From: Antedon mediterranea
Lineage: Eukaryota; Echinodermata; Crinoidea; Comatulida; Antedonidae
Assembly (NCBI RefSeq): GCF_964355755.1
Contig: NC_092673.1
Span: 32,499,648 to 32,563,647 of the forward strand
Length of the DNA: 64,000 nt
Reading direction: 5' to 3'
In this document: piece after piece, positions 28,286-40,882 of the stretch
Layout of the letters: each line of letters begins with the position of its first letter
Numbering within the stretch: the first letter of the stretch is position 1
Translations under genes and position numbers: made by a program
Notes under the pieces: model-generated
Seen by the model: the letters and a program-made list of their open reading frames with translations, nothing else
What the model was told of the DNA's origin: nothing
Database searches by the model: none

Positions 28286-30235
28286 GAATCCAGTTTAGCC
28301 CTAATGTGTAGTTGGGAAGAGAACTATAGTTCTGTTTTGGAACGTGGTTATGATTGCAAGTATCTATGCGAACCTTATATAAAGTATTATAATGTATTGT
28401 TTCTCATTTTTTTGTTGAATATGCCACTTTAATGTCACATAGTGAATACCATTGTTTAACCCCTCCTTATTAATGAACACTCTCTCATGAAGCGAACGAG
28501 GGGAAATTATATTATATTTAAATACTACGGATACAAGAGTAAGCTATTAAATCCATTTTTTTGGGGTAGAATTTTAGAAGTTAAAGTACTTATACAAAGA
28601 TTTGTTTGTTTGTTTTATCTTTATAAACATTCAATATTTGAAATTGTTTTATTGTCTACAGAATTTTGATCATTTTTTATCGAATCGTTAGAAGACACTT
28701 CGCGATAATTGCCCCATTATCAACGAAATTTCAATGAAGATTAATGAAGCCTTGACTGCTGATGAGGTATCGAAACCCCTGCGACCTACTCTACTTATTT
28801 TAAGCAATATCGAAAAAGTCACATGTCGAGAAACGAAGCTAATTATAGTGTAGGCATGTGTATCTCCCAAGATCCTCTTAAAAATGATTGCTAATATCTA
28901 TCGAATTATTGTTTACCATCTCGCCGCACATTGTCAAAATAGAGAAGGTAATGTTAACCTGAACGGCGCTTAACTAGGCCAATATCATTTTCATTGCTAG
29001 GATAAGTGACACTGCAAACGGAAATAAAAATGTGAAGTCAGGTAACAACAAATAATATAAAAGCATTTCTGAAACGAGAACATGAAGTGAACTAAGAAAT
29101 GTAGACGATAGATTCACTAACTTACGATGCAATAATTAACAGCAGTTTTGTATCTTGAGAGATAATCAGAAACGTGGTTGTTCATTTTCGTTCCTTTGAG
29201 TCTAAACAACTTCCTTCATTATAAGGTGAACGACCATCATTTCTAATAAAATCGAGGAGGAGGAAATCAAGATTCAAATGTTTAAGTTGAATGAGTTCGT
29301 AATCAAAACATGCGTGCGTAACGCGTCATCATGCGCATAAACGCCACAGGTAATGTAACCGCACAAGAGACGACATCTGTCTTATAAGCTTGTTTTTACG
29401 AATGTTGTTATAGTTCGGTCTTTATAAACTTGGTGAATTTGATTTTCTTTTCTTTGCCGTCATCGTGCAACGTACCGCACTTAATTTGCTCGACGTACGC
29501 CGCTGCGGCACAATCTCAGAATACACATTATTAGCCCGTTATCGATACTGTATTAATTGTATCATTGTACCAAAACATTCAATAATACACCGTCACATAA
29601 GTATCACATGTGATACATGTAACATGCCATAAGCCTAACCTAACATTACAAATTCTACATGTTATATAGATGAGAACGAATTTACCTATGATAGGTAAGG
29701 ACAGATACTGATGTGTACAGATAATCGGATTAAAATCAGAAAAAAAATTTAAAATTTTGCTCATATTCTTATCGCGGACACTTTTGTACCTTATAGTAAA
29801 ATACACATGGACCTGTCATTTCAATCAATTCTGCGATTTGAAAGCCTTTGGGCGCAACATTTGTTTTAAACCGTGCATTATAGTATAATACGTAAAACAT
29901 AATGATTAATACCGGTATCATTATAATAGTTTAACCAGAGAACGATTACATGACACACAGAAGATACTTGTGAATGATTAATTATTGATAACAACATGAC
30001 GACGACGATACTGATGTTGAAATTATTGATGAAAAATTCAGATGGAGATTATGATGCTGATAATAGTATTGTTAATGAGAATGTCTGTGTCTGTGCAAGC
30101 CGCATATCAATACTGCGTTTATCGCGCCATGAAAAAAGAAGATTACGAACACCCGAGAAGAAAATCAGATCGGAAAACTTCGCAATTTCAATCCAAAATT
30201 ATAGTCGCGCTGTCAAAAATGGCTGTCAGAATAAT

Positions 30236-30672
30236 CCGGGAACTATAATTTATGAACCATGAACTGTGATAAGATGTCAGTGCCGCTACTATTTCTCTAA
30301 TCTTGTTAAATTAAGTTATAAGTTATACTTAGTTTGTAACTTTTAATTAGGCCCTGGTTTTATAACTTTTACTTATTTTCTAAGTCTCTCCACCGCACAA
30401 CAAATTAAATATGATGAGGTCTAGAGATGACATGCACAAATTATGTTTAAAATCCGGGAACTATACCAGGATTTGAACCAAGTATTTCGATAAGATGTCA
30501 ATCGCCAATTCACAGTGCCACTACTATTTCTCTAATTTGGTTAAATTAAATTATATACTTAGTTTGTAACTTTTACTTAGTTGTATAACTTTTACTTTTT
30601 TTCTAGAACCTCTCCACCGCACCACAAATTAAATATGATGAGGTCTATGGATGACATGCGCAAACTATGCTT
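30236..30672. repeat. Two-copy tandem duplication, about 218-bp unit
   Basis: CCGGGAACTATA marks each start (about 30236 and 30454). Both copies run through ATAAGATGTCA, CTACTATTTCTCTAAT, TACTTAGTTTGTAACTTTTA, CTCTCCACCGCAC and AAATTAAATATGATGAGGTC in order. Confidence 0.88.
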
Positions 30673-32238
30673 AAGAATAATACATTTCTTAGACATTTCC
30701 TTAAACATGATTGCACGACGAATTTCCATTGGTTTTACGTAAATCGTCAGCTACACATAGCATACTTTTAACGGTAACAAACCGCTAAGCCAATCGCTTC
30801 GACGGTTGCACCGGATTACAGTTTTAAATCGGAATTTATTGTATTTAGCGGGAATTATAAGATATCCGATTTAACTGAAACAAACATGTGAGTGATGACA
30901 CGTTCTTAATAATTATATAATTTATAAATTGTATTACGTCAGACTAATGACATTATGTAAGTTTCCAAATTATCGTCTGATTTTTACAACATTTAATTTT
31001 AAGAATTAAAGATGTATTGTCCCCCAAAAACATGAAAAATAAAGATTAATAAAATCAGACTTTGATTTTGATTTTGATAAAGTTAATCACTTCCGTAGCA
31101 AAAAACCCCTAAAAAATAAATGTTGTCACTTATAAAATAATAATTCAACCAAAATCTCATTGGCTAGCAGCAAATTTGACTATTTTTTGCTTTACATTAC
31201 AGTTTTTTAGGTAAATATATTTTTTCCGATCCAATTTTTGGTCAAAGTAGATAATTATATTAGCAATATTAAAAACAAAATATTTTTTGAGAATTATATT
31301 TTTACGGGGACTCCCATTCCCATACTTTTGAATGAAGTGGGAGTGTTGGGTATCGGTAAAGGTCAAAATAATTGCATAAAGTTTGGTTCCCGGCCCGTGC
31401 AATGACGTCACGCGCAAGTAATTTGACCAATCACAAAACTCAGTTCGAATAATCTATCGTTTGTGATTGGTTAAATGCATGCTATTTACGAGTAAACCGA
31501 CTGCTGTAGCTTGGAATGTTAACGCACACTAAATACAAATAATAATTCGAACATAACTAATTATAAGTCACTATCGGAGGATCGCATAATTTTCTTTCGC
31601 TGAACCTTTGAAAATTGACTGCACCTCGATAGATCACCTGACTCTACAAAGGTGAGGTGTTAAAACAGGCACCAGGATCAGGCTCATCAGCTAGCACTGG
31701 GAATTTGCATTAGTGGGACTAAGCAAAACCGGGCACTGATCAACAGAGCGCAACACATCACACCTTGCAAAATGACAGTAATTTAGCGCGCGCTCACAAG
31801 AACAAAATGTAAAAGTAGAACAATCACTACTTCAATTAGCAGCTTATTACGTCACAAAAATACAATACTCATTATTATTACAACTATTTTTTAACACAAA
31901 TACAATAATTTAGGTATATAATATACATCCGGGCCTATAGGTTTTTTTGATAAAATCGACAGCTTGTAAGTTGCCATATAATTAAAATAAATACTATTTC
32001 ATAGCCTATGTAAATATATAGAACGTGATTTGGTCGTAAAGGCATCAAATAACTACCGTTTCGTAAAAAATGAATGAAGATGAACTAGAGAGAATTCACA
32101 AAAGGGTATCGCAATCAACAATAATAAATAGGCTGCAAAAATAATCCGTTAATCAGTGTAGTAAATAAACAGTATGTGATACAATAAAAATAGAATAATA
32201 TGTTTACACTAAGTAAAATAATAATAAATAGCCTGATA

Positions 32239-32330
32239 CAGAGTACGTTGTACAAATGTTTCCATATATGGAGATGATGATGTCATATCACTACCATTTT
32301 GGGTACTTTTTGTAGACGGAGCTTTATATA
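32239..32330. mobile_element. TTAA-type MITE, copy E (degenerate)
   Basis: The core TCCATATATGGAGATGATGA with ATATCACTACCATTTTGGG matches the family interior, and the right end TGTAGACGGAGCTTTA is a mutated form of the inverted terminus. The left terminus is not recognisable. Confidence 0.6.
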
Positions 32331-33514
32331 CAAAATGTAATATGATCTATTAATGTAAAACAAGTAACATACATAATGTAACACAATAAAAAATATGACG
32401 TATAAAACATAATGTTGTGATGGCGCTAGTTACAATCCGTTATGCGTGATTAATATTATTAAATGACGTAATGCATTACAGTCAAAAAATAAGGAGAGGA
32501 AGATTTGTAGGCCTATACTCGTGCTCGTCCACTGCGAGTATGGGCGAGTTATGTGCCATGCTATTGTGTCAATGTTGTAGATTCACTAACGAATTTAGCC
32601 GATTCAGACATAATATAGTGAGACAAAATGGGGTCAATAGTGTAATATTTTCTTAGTATTAATTCATGTTATTCATCTAAGGTTTTAAAGAAAAACTATA
32701 TAAAACTTTGTTATGTAAAACTATTTATAGGAGATAACAAATTAAAATTAATTTTGAATTTTCTAAATAACCTAAGGCTAGAATCAAAATCATAATTGGT
32801 TTTTATATCGAATTCATAATTATAACGATTGGTGATTTGGTTGGTTAATTACGCGCGAGGTACGCTGTTTTGTTGGTGATAATTGCGCCAAATTATTTCT
32901 ACCACCTTAGTTCACCTAACAGCGAATAAATTATACACAGTTCATTATATTGAATTCAAGTAGAATTTGAAATCTCTTAGATCGCATTAAACGCTTTCCT
33001 CTGAGTTACGCCAAAAAATTATGGACAAATTATGACCGAAATTAGTGAAGGTGTGACAAGAAAAAAAAATGGACTAAATCAGTAAGCAGTGAGCCGTGAC
33101 ACTGCTATTAATATCGCGTAAGATATCTCCACATATCGCTTCAGTATTATGGAGAATAGACAAACGAGACGTTTGGGACCATTCGCGAGAAAACTTATGA
33201 ATAAATAAGAAAGCAATTGCAAACGCAATTAAGCCCCTTTAGGCCATCACAAAACAATCTGTTGTTTTACAGACTATATTGATATTTCATTTACTATTAT
33301 TCGAAATGGGATTAGTATTTCAAATATATTGGAATTTTATTTATACAATATTACAATATTAAGTTTTGTTATGGGAATTTAAAAAAAAAACAATATATAC
33401 AAAGTAAAAAAGAAAAATCAACGGGATTATCAATGACGTTAAAAAATGTAAATCTAGATGACGAAGATTGCTGGTTATAAAAATGTAATTGATTTTTAAG
33501 AAAAAAACAATGAG

Positions 33515-34260
33515 GATAATAATGATGATGATGATGAGAGGGTAATACTGATAATCTTGATAATGACGATAATGATGCTATAATGATGATGATGACGACA
33601 TTCGATTCAAAATACAAAAAATGATGACACTCATAAGTTGATTTAAAGATGATGACATTGATGATGTCGATGATGCTAATGAAGAATATCGATGATGACG
33701 ATGATTATGACGTTGATATAAAGATAATGACAATGGTGACGTTGATGTTGTGACGATATTGATAAATGTTGAAGTTGATGATGGTGATGATGATTATGTT
33801 GATATAAAGATGATGATAAAAAGGTTAAACGACGATGGTGAAGTCGAAGATGATTATGATGGTGATAACGTTGATACAAAGATGATGACGTTTATGATGA
33901 TAACGAGGTTGAAGTTGATGATGATGATGATGATTATGATCTTGATATAAAGATGATGACGATGAGAGACGTTGATGTTGTGACGAAGATGATAAAAGGT
34001 TGAAGTTGATGACAGTGATGATGTTGATGATGTTGATAGAAAGATGATGACATAGATGAAAGTGATGCCGAAGATTTATGATTATGACAAGAATAGATAC
34101 AATGATGGTGAAGATAATGGTGAAGATGATGATGATGACGTATTCATGACAATGATGATAACGAAAATACATATAGTTTCCGTTGATGAAATTGATGATT
34201 CTAAATTATGATTAAATACAATTATGATGGAAATGATGATAATTTAAATAATTACTAATT
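33515..34260. repeat. GAT/GATGAT-rich low-complexity tract
   Basis: About 0.75 kb in which GAT, GATGAT and TTGAT dominate the plus strand. Longer units recur, such as GAC(G/A)TTGATGTTG(T/A)GACGA and GATATAAAGATGATGA. Frames on both strands stay open because the triplet lacks stops; they would encode poly-Asp/Met or poly-His and are artefacts. Confidence 0.9.
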
Positions 34261-36960
34261 AAAATCTCAGTATTGATGCATAATGCCAAGGGAATAGATT
34301 TTTTTTAAAGTCTAATTATACTTTAATGATGATAGCGATACATTAACGAAAAGGGTAAAAGAACGTCACACTAGATTGACGGCAACACTGCTTGCTAATG
34401 ACTTCAATTAATAAATAAAAAAATGACGCCTCGGATGGCGAGATAAAACACCGTAGTATCTCGCCCGTCGCGCATATCTAAGAGGTTTTAGTCTGCTTGG
34501 TGACATATTCCACACAGACGATGCTACACGATTCCTGTGAATACATTTGAAAAGTTAAAAAGACAATATTGAAAAGAAACAAATCGAAGTGGCTGGCAAT
34601 TTCAGTTCAATTTGCAGGTCTGTCATGCGTGTCACTATATGTTGGATACTTGGCGACTTTAACCCAACTGGGAATCGTGTTTTTAAGTGTAGTTGAGTTA
34701 AGAATTGAAAGCCGATTCGCTCATCGTTTATCACGGACCAGTCGCGCTTGCTAAAGCTAAGGAGAATGTACGCGAGTACGCATAATTTGAGCAGGTGTTT
34801 ATGATATACGATACATATTCGATCATAAGTTTATGATAGGGTAATTTCAAGCATTCATAAAAAGCTAAACGTGTCCAATTTAGCAGACAATATATTCAGT
34901 ACTACTATAGTTATGTCGCCTCCGTTATCTTCATTACAAACAAACCGTTCTTAGATGTTCATTTTGTTTGCCGTTTATTCACGTTTTATGATGAATCGTG
35001 ACGTCACTGGTTCATCGATATTTGTTTCGTATGTGATGCTGATTTGATTATCAGCCCATTGCCTCTGTTCTATATTTCTTTTTTACCTGTCCTAGTTATC
35101 TCTAAATATAGGCCTGTACAATGTTAAGACAAGTCATGAACATACACAACGTGTAATAACGGCCTATAGAGTGTTACACAGGTTTAGCATATTATCATAA
35201 AAGAACAACACTTAAAATGAATGGTGAAAATTGTCGATTGAAACAGCCCTATGCCTCACATCAATGATCAGTCAGTGGCACATGATACACCACATGCGAT
35301 ACGCACGTACACGAACAATTGCGTCTTGCTTCCTGTTATAACAGCTACGTGACGCTCAGAGTTAACCACTTCGTACAACTTTCCACGTGAAGTGACGTTT
35401 TACCAGCTCTTTGCAGGTCTACAACTAAAATCATCACCGCTTTCATGCGCAGAAAGCCATGTAGTAGAATTAGCGCAACCGTACACGCGCAAATGGACAG
35501 GCAGACAGACGGACAGATCAAATGACTAATCTATTACAATACTGTTAATAAACCCTGAAATTCTCTTTATATTGTTCAAATACAAATTAGTTAAATTTAG
35601 TGTGACGCTACGAAATAAATACATAGTTGTATACCAGTTCAAGCGTGTCGCCGGCGTGTACATGTTGTGAGCTTCGAATCATAAAATCAGTTTCAATAGT
35701 AGTATATTCTGTTGTTAAGGTTAGTCTGGGAATTTGCCATACGGTTTTGCACAATACCAACTTTATGAGCAAACCACGTATAAAAATGAAATTTCAATTA
35801 ATAAATATTAGGTGATAAAATGACTAAAATAACAACTGCTAAGAAAAGAAAAACTGCTATTTTTACATCTAAATTGTACTCAATAAGACTAATAACCAGA
35901 GTGAATTCTCACAGATTAAATGGATGTTATGATCAACATTAACATTTTGATTAAAGATAAAGACACGTCAATCAAACAATATCCCTATATTATATTTATA
36001 TTACATTTCATATGGCAAAGCTATTAATTTTGCTTTATTATTATTGTATTATATTATTACTCTTATTTTAATAAAACATGTTATGAATTCATCTTCAATT
36101 TGTCAGTTTGATTGAGTTTATTACTCGTTAAAGATGTTTATATCACAGATGTACTGTAGGCAAGCCAAGTAACCTCGCGTTCTACATAGCGATATAAAAC
36201 TAAGAATACAGCAAAAGATAGATACAGTAAGTATGGTAGTATTAAAAATAATTATATTTATATAGATTATTAAATATTATTATATTAAAAATATCGGGAA
36301 TTCATAATAGTTTAACATTATATTTTTTTAGATAAAAAAAATCCCATTAGAACGCCTCCTGTGGAACATCCCTGTGAAGGGGACAATTTCCCGCGAAACT
36401 AACGAAGGACAATATGTTCAACACCTCAAATTCCTCCTTTTTAATTTGCACTTTCAACATTAATATTTTACTCTCTTTTTTTACATTGTCTGTTGATTGT
36501 TCAGTGCTTAGAGAAACCCTGCATTTTGCGCTATATTAAATTGAAAATTATTATTATTAACACTCCGCCGACTAACCTCGATTTTGGAGGAATTAATTGC
36601 ATGGACTATTTTTTATCGTTGTGTGTGAAAACGTTAATTTTAACAAAATGGATTACCGCTTTGCGTTAGATAAGAAACAATCTGAATCTGAACATAACCT
36701 CTGTAAAATTCTGGTGTTACGCGGTCGAAAATCTCATACTTAAAAGCTTGTTACTGTTATTGAGACTTTTTGGTTTAAGATAAATTCGTACATTTTTGTG
36801 AGGTTTTACACAAAAAAAGCACTAAAACCGATTTTAATGAGAACTAACATGTGTGGTTATATCACTATAACTCCATTTTTATTACAGGTCAGTATTTGTT
36901 TTGACGAGGTTTTATAAAACAATGTTTTGTAGTAAAGGCGTGTTATGGTTTGTGAAACGT
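34261..36960. other. Gene desert, fourth block
   Basis: No gene and no clear repeat family is seen. A short GACA-type microsatellite occurs near 35500-35517 (GGCAGACAGACGGACAG). The frame at 34569-34754 (plus) is unrecognised and probably chance. Confidence 0.5.
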
Positions 36961-36964
36961 TTAT

Positions 36965-37440
36965 TATGACATTGCACCGAAAGTAAGTATATATAATGCC
37001 ATTGTACCGAAAGTAAAGTTTAGATTAATATAATGCCATTGCACCGAAATTAAGTCTATATAATGCACCCGATTCTGCTACTGTCAATAGGTATGTATCT
37101 GTATAACTATCAGCAAGTGTATGCTGCAACGTGGATAACTTTCTATAGTTATACAGATATCACCTAGGGACAGTAGCAGAATCGGTTGGATAATGCCATT
37201 GCAGCAAAAGTCAAGTTTAGATTAATACAATGCTATTGGACCGAAAGTAAAGTTTAGATTTTATAATGCCATTGCACCGAAAATAATGTTTATTTAACGC
37301 TATTGCACCGAAAATAAAGTTTTATAAAGCCATTGCACCGAAAATAAAGTCTATAATATAATGCCATTGCAACAAAAATAAAGTTTTATAAAGCCATTGC
37401 ACCGAAAATAAAGTTTATATAACATGCAATTGCACCGAAA
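36965..37440 (+). repeat. Minisatellite of about 33-37 bp, 11 units, interrupted by an insertion
   Basis: The consensus is TAATGCCATTGCACCGAAA with A-T-rich linkers such as ATAAAGTTTAGATT. Eleven CATTGCACC-like cores can be counted between 36969 and 37435. Unit length varies because of small indels. A 123-bp hairpin element splits the array at 37067-37189. Confidence 0.9.
37067..37189. mobile_element. Hairpin MITE inserted in the minisatellite
   Basis: The ends are inverted: CCGATTCTGCTACTGTC on the left and GACAGTAGCAGAATCGG on the right, 17 bp perfect. A second inner stem ATCTGTATAACTAT / ATAGTTATACAGAT continues the hairpin. ATAATGC stands on both sides (37060-37066 and 37190-37196), a likely 7-bp target duplication, though it is also part of the array unit. 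Confidence 0.8.
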
Positions 37441-37908
37441 TATATGCCTCTCGTTCTTGCTTTGTTTCGGGCGATATACATGCATCACTCACTAAAAGAA
37501 TTAAATTGTAAGACGAAGCTCAACGTCTCATTCGGAGGACGAGACAAACAACTAGACATATTTCGTGAACCGATTGGTTTGACGTATTATCACGAACGAT
37601 GATTCCCCCAATCAAAATTAGAGTTGACTTTAGGATGAAATTAAAAGTTTTCATATTATAGATTTAAAATAGGATAATCATTTACTGTCCAATCATTACG
37701 ATGATCAATAAAAACATGACGACACTTGATTGGGAGACAATCATCGAAGACAGTTACTGTATATTTAATTTAGTTTTCTGTAGAAAATGTTTATTTAGGC
37801 CTATCTATCGTCACTGCCATATCCATAGTATGAACTTACTGTAGTCCTAGTATAACAAAGCCGTAAGGCAAATAATATTTATATCTTATTATTAAAAGTA
37901 AAAAACAT

Positions 37909-38188
37909 AGGCCGTGTTTCCACAGCCAAAATTACCCGATAATTAAACGATAAAATTTAACCGATAATTTGCCAGTGGAAACGGAGTTTAAAAATTAACC
38001 GATAATTATCTCATTCAAATCAGATAATTATCGGATAAATGCGATAATTGTTAACCTTTGACCTGAAGGAAAACATTGTTGCAATGTGATTGGGCATCTG
38101 GTTGGTTGGTAATGACTGATCATACGCACTTTATTGGTTAAAAAATTAACTGATAATTTTGTTTTGGCTGCAGCGGAAACACGGCCAT
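37909..38188. mobile_element. MITE with GGCCGTGTTTCC termini
   Basis: GGCCGTGTTTCC (37910-37921) and GGAAACACGGCC (38175-38186) are perfect 12-bp inverted ends of a roughly 277-bp unit. The interior repeats (A/C)CCGATAATT and ATTATCGG in both orientations. It has no coding capacity. AT-rich flanks do not settle the target duplication. Confidence 0.85.
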
Positions 38189-38581
38189 ATATCTGAAGTT
38201 TTACACACTCACAAGTTCAAAGTGAATCCTACGATATATAGGTCTACATGCACGTTATTGTGTACATAAAAATTATGGTTCATGTAAACGGAAACACTAA
38301 AAAAATGTCGGCAGTAAAAACGTAATGCAGGTTAGATAATATTACCGTGTCCGGTCAAGTGAACGGTTACAAGCATCATACAATCCGACAGATCGTCAAC
38401 CTGCATTTGTACACATATTTCCGTTGTGTTAAAATACAAGGAGTCGGTAATCCACATTATTTCATGTAACGTTATATTTAAAAGTTAATGACGGCGAATC
38501 ACTTTAAACGTGATAATTTTCTATGGCGTCAAAGTAATCAGCATAGCAGTATGCGTCTGTATGGGTTGTTAGTACGTATAC

Positions 38582-38739
38582 TTAAAGCTCTGTCTACACT
38601 ATCACAGTTTTTTGTGATGTCATGTGGACATAATATAATAGATATGATGATGTCATATTACTACCATATTTGGGCATATCACTACCATATTTGGGCACAA
38701 TCTTTGTCAAACTAGTTTGATAATGGAGACAGAACTTAA
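38582..38739. mobile_element. TTAA-type MITE, copy F (TTAA on both sides)
   Basis: TTAAAGCTCTGTCTACACTA at the left and GGAGACAGAACTTAA at the right; TTAA borders both ends, as expected for piggyBac- or Kolobok-type target duplication. The interior has CATATTACTACCATATTTGG and a repeated CACTACCATATTTGGGCA unit. Confidence 0.88.
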
Positions 38740-38754
38740 AAAAAGAAAATTGCG

Positions 38755-38870
38755 CAGGGTGACATGTACAACGCAAGGACGTAGGAGCACCGCAGGTAAT
38801 TTGACCAATCACGACGCGATGGATCACCCGAACTGTCGCTTGCGATTGGCCGACTACTCACTACGTCATT
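38755..38870. repeat. Paired CCAAT-type element, copy near 38.8 kb
   Basis: ACGCAAGGACGTAGG, TTTGACCAATCACGACG, GCGATGGATCACC and GCGATTGGCC occur in order. Parts recur near 55900-55970 (GCAACGACGTAGGC, TTTACCAATCTCATTG, GGTGATCCATCGCG) and near 31410-31480. CCAAT occurs in both orientations, forming NF-Y-like paired boxes. Confidence 0.55.
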
Positions 38871-39479
38871 ATGGAAGTTTAGGGAGTTTTCAGCGGAACA
38901 CGTAAACTATATACTATTTGTTCTTTTACAGTAAAATAAATATGAACATTTCTATGGCAAGGTATTAAAAGAAGGAATAATTTTGTTAAGAATGTAGCAC
39001 CCAACAAACGTGAAACTCGTATTTCGGTGTTATAGGCCAATCGTGACTACTGTGGCTAGGCCACTCGTGATATTTTGTTAACTACGCCCTAGCTTTATAT
39101 AGATGATCTAATCACTAGGGAAATTATCGACGGTGGCTCTCGTCAGATACGTCTCCTGTCGTGGTTTTCTATCTGTATTTAGATTTAATAAGACTCGCCT
39201 TAAATCAACTGGATTGAATGGTGGTATTTGTAAAGTTCATTGACTAGGATTTTTACTACTACTCTACTTATCCGAAAATCCTTCGTTCCGGCTTGTCGGT
39301 CCAGGAAAAGTATTACGCTAAACAAAGAACACGGCGTTTAATGATGGCGTTAGATGATTTATGAAATTAAAAGGATGACACGTGATCTATAGAATTTGAT
39401 TGTTGACCAATTTGTAGCAAGGTGTTACTGTACTGAAATTAATTTAAAGCAATTCAATCATTCATATCCATCGATCAAT

Positions 39480-39745
39480 AACATCGAAAGAGAATCAATA
39501 GGTCAAAAGGGTTATTAATCATCATTGATTTATAACCTTTGACATAGGCCAATGTTGCCGACATTTATTCGATCAAATTCAACTGCAGAAAATCAAAGGT
39601 CAAGAAGGTTATTAATGATCATTGATTTATAACCTTTGACATAGGTCAATTTATGACATTTATGCGATCGAATGGAACTACAGAAAATCAATAGGGCAAA
39701 ATGTTATTAATCAGTGTAGCCTTTGACCTAGGTCAATGTTGCAGA
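39480..39745. repeat. Three-copy repeat rich in AGGTCA half-sites
   Basis: A unit of about 100-118 bp containing AATCAA(T/A)(A)GGTCAA, GTTATTAAT-ATCATTG, TTATAACCTTTGACATAGG and TCAATG starts near 39497, 39590 and 39688. The last unit has the perfect 14-bp palindrome TTGACCTAGGTCAA at 39723-39736. AGGTCA and TGACCT are nuclear-receptor half-sites. Confidence 0.8.
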
Positions 39746-40802
39746 AATTAATGCAATCATAAATTATTATATGATAGTGTACATTATTTTATCTTAAGAT
39801 CGTATCGTATAGTTAATAATTACAATGAAAGTTGCCTACTAGTCAACGCGCTGAAGACGTACGCGTAACGCAAGTATAATCTTACCAAATAAGTTGTTAT
39901 TGGTCAATTGGTTTGCACGTGATACGCTGTCAAGTTTTAACAGTTATAATAACTTAACTGGTTCGTAACCTTTTCCGTTTGCTTGTGTTTTTTTAAATAT
40001 ACATTTAGCAAACTCATGCAATTTTTATCAGTTCGTTTTGCACACATATACGAACCGTTCATCGACAGAAAAATATCGTCAATAAGCGAGCAAACCAAAG
40101 GTGTCAATACGAAGTGTCAATTCACTAACGATTCTACCTACAGGCTTTTTAACTATTGATATGACAGTAACGCCAATACAATCGAAATCAATAAGTAAAA
40201 TTATTCATGAAACGAGTCTGTAATTTCTCATTGAATTGGAGACTAAACACTGGTAAGTAGATGCGATTAGGAACGCTTCAAGACATTTCTTAATGAAAGA
40301 TTTCACCCAATTTAGAAATTATGTATGTTAGATAAACAATTCATCGCGTAAGTGAACACGACTAACTTCTCCTAATTTCTACTTATTCGTCTAGAAACTC
40401 AGATCGATAAACAACTGTTTCTCTCCTCATTAAAAACAAATTGACCAGTTTTAAGTCATAATTTTCCCTTTAGGGGGAAGTAAATCGCCATGTGCTTAAC
40501 TCTGGACGATTGGGAACTATACATAGGTGCAACGAAGAAAGGGCATGTTCACACATGTGCCAACTTTACACAATATAAAGCTAAATTAAATATCTAAGTA
40601 ATATCTAATCCTTAAACAACTTTTAAAACAAAGTTCGTAAATTTCAAGTAAAAAGGGGCCTAATGTCCACAATGACATATTCATAACAATCACTTATATA
40701 TAAACATCACAGGCACACAATAAATTCTGAAATTCTGGTGATATACTGAAATTAAATTAATTTGAAACGATAAATATGAGGAAATCTGTGAGAATGAGAA
40801 AA

Positions 40803-40882
40803 AGTAGCCCCAACCGAGATTCGAACCCGGAACCTTCTGTTTGATATGCAGATGCCCTAACCATTAAACCACTGTGGCTTTT
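40803..40882 (-). mobile_element. tRNA-derived SINE head
   Basis: On the minus strand: A box TGGTTTAATGG, anticodon-arm-like CTGCATATCAAACAG, and B box GGTTCGAATCTC, then TTGGGGCTACTTTTTCTCA. The acceptor stem pairs over only about four bases and the anticodon stem has a mismatch, so it is a tRNA-like SINE head, not a tRNA gene. Its translation gives the familiar spurious peptide SHSGLMVRASAYQTEGSG. Confidence 0.7.

Larger units (their letters stand above)
26181..33510. other. Gene desert, third block
   Basis: No gene is supported. Contents: a fragment near 26612-26645 with ACACCCCTATTCAGGGGATC, an AT-rich degenerate repeat near 27003-27330, a TA microsatellite and SINE remnant near 28180-28280, a 218-bp duplication at 30236-30672, a paired CCAAT element near 31410-31480, and MITE copy E at 32239. 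The 150-codon frame at 27756-28208 reads through AT-rich DNA and the TA microsatellite and is not credible. Confidence 0.55.

Noticed and set aside
33369-34172. His-rich and Asp/Met-rich frames on both strands
   Set aside because: Direct consequence of the GAT triplet repeat; all frames lack stops for that reason.
40803-40882. tRNA gene on the minus strand
   Set aside because: Acceptor stem pairs over about four bases only, anticodon stem is mismatched, and a truncated copy with the same tail occurs at 28206, so it is a SINE head.
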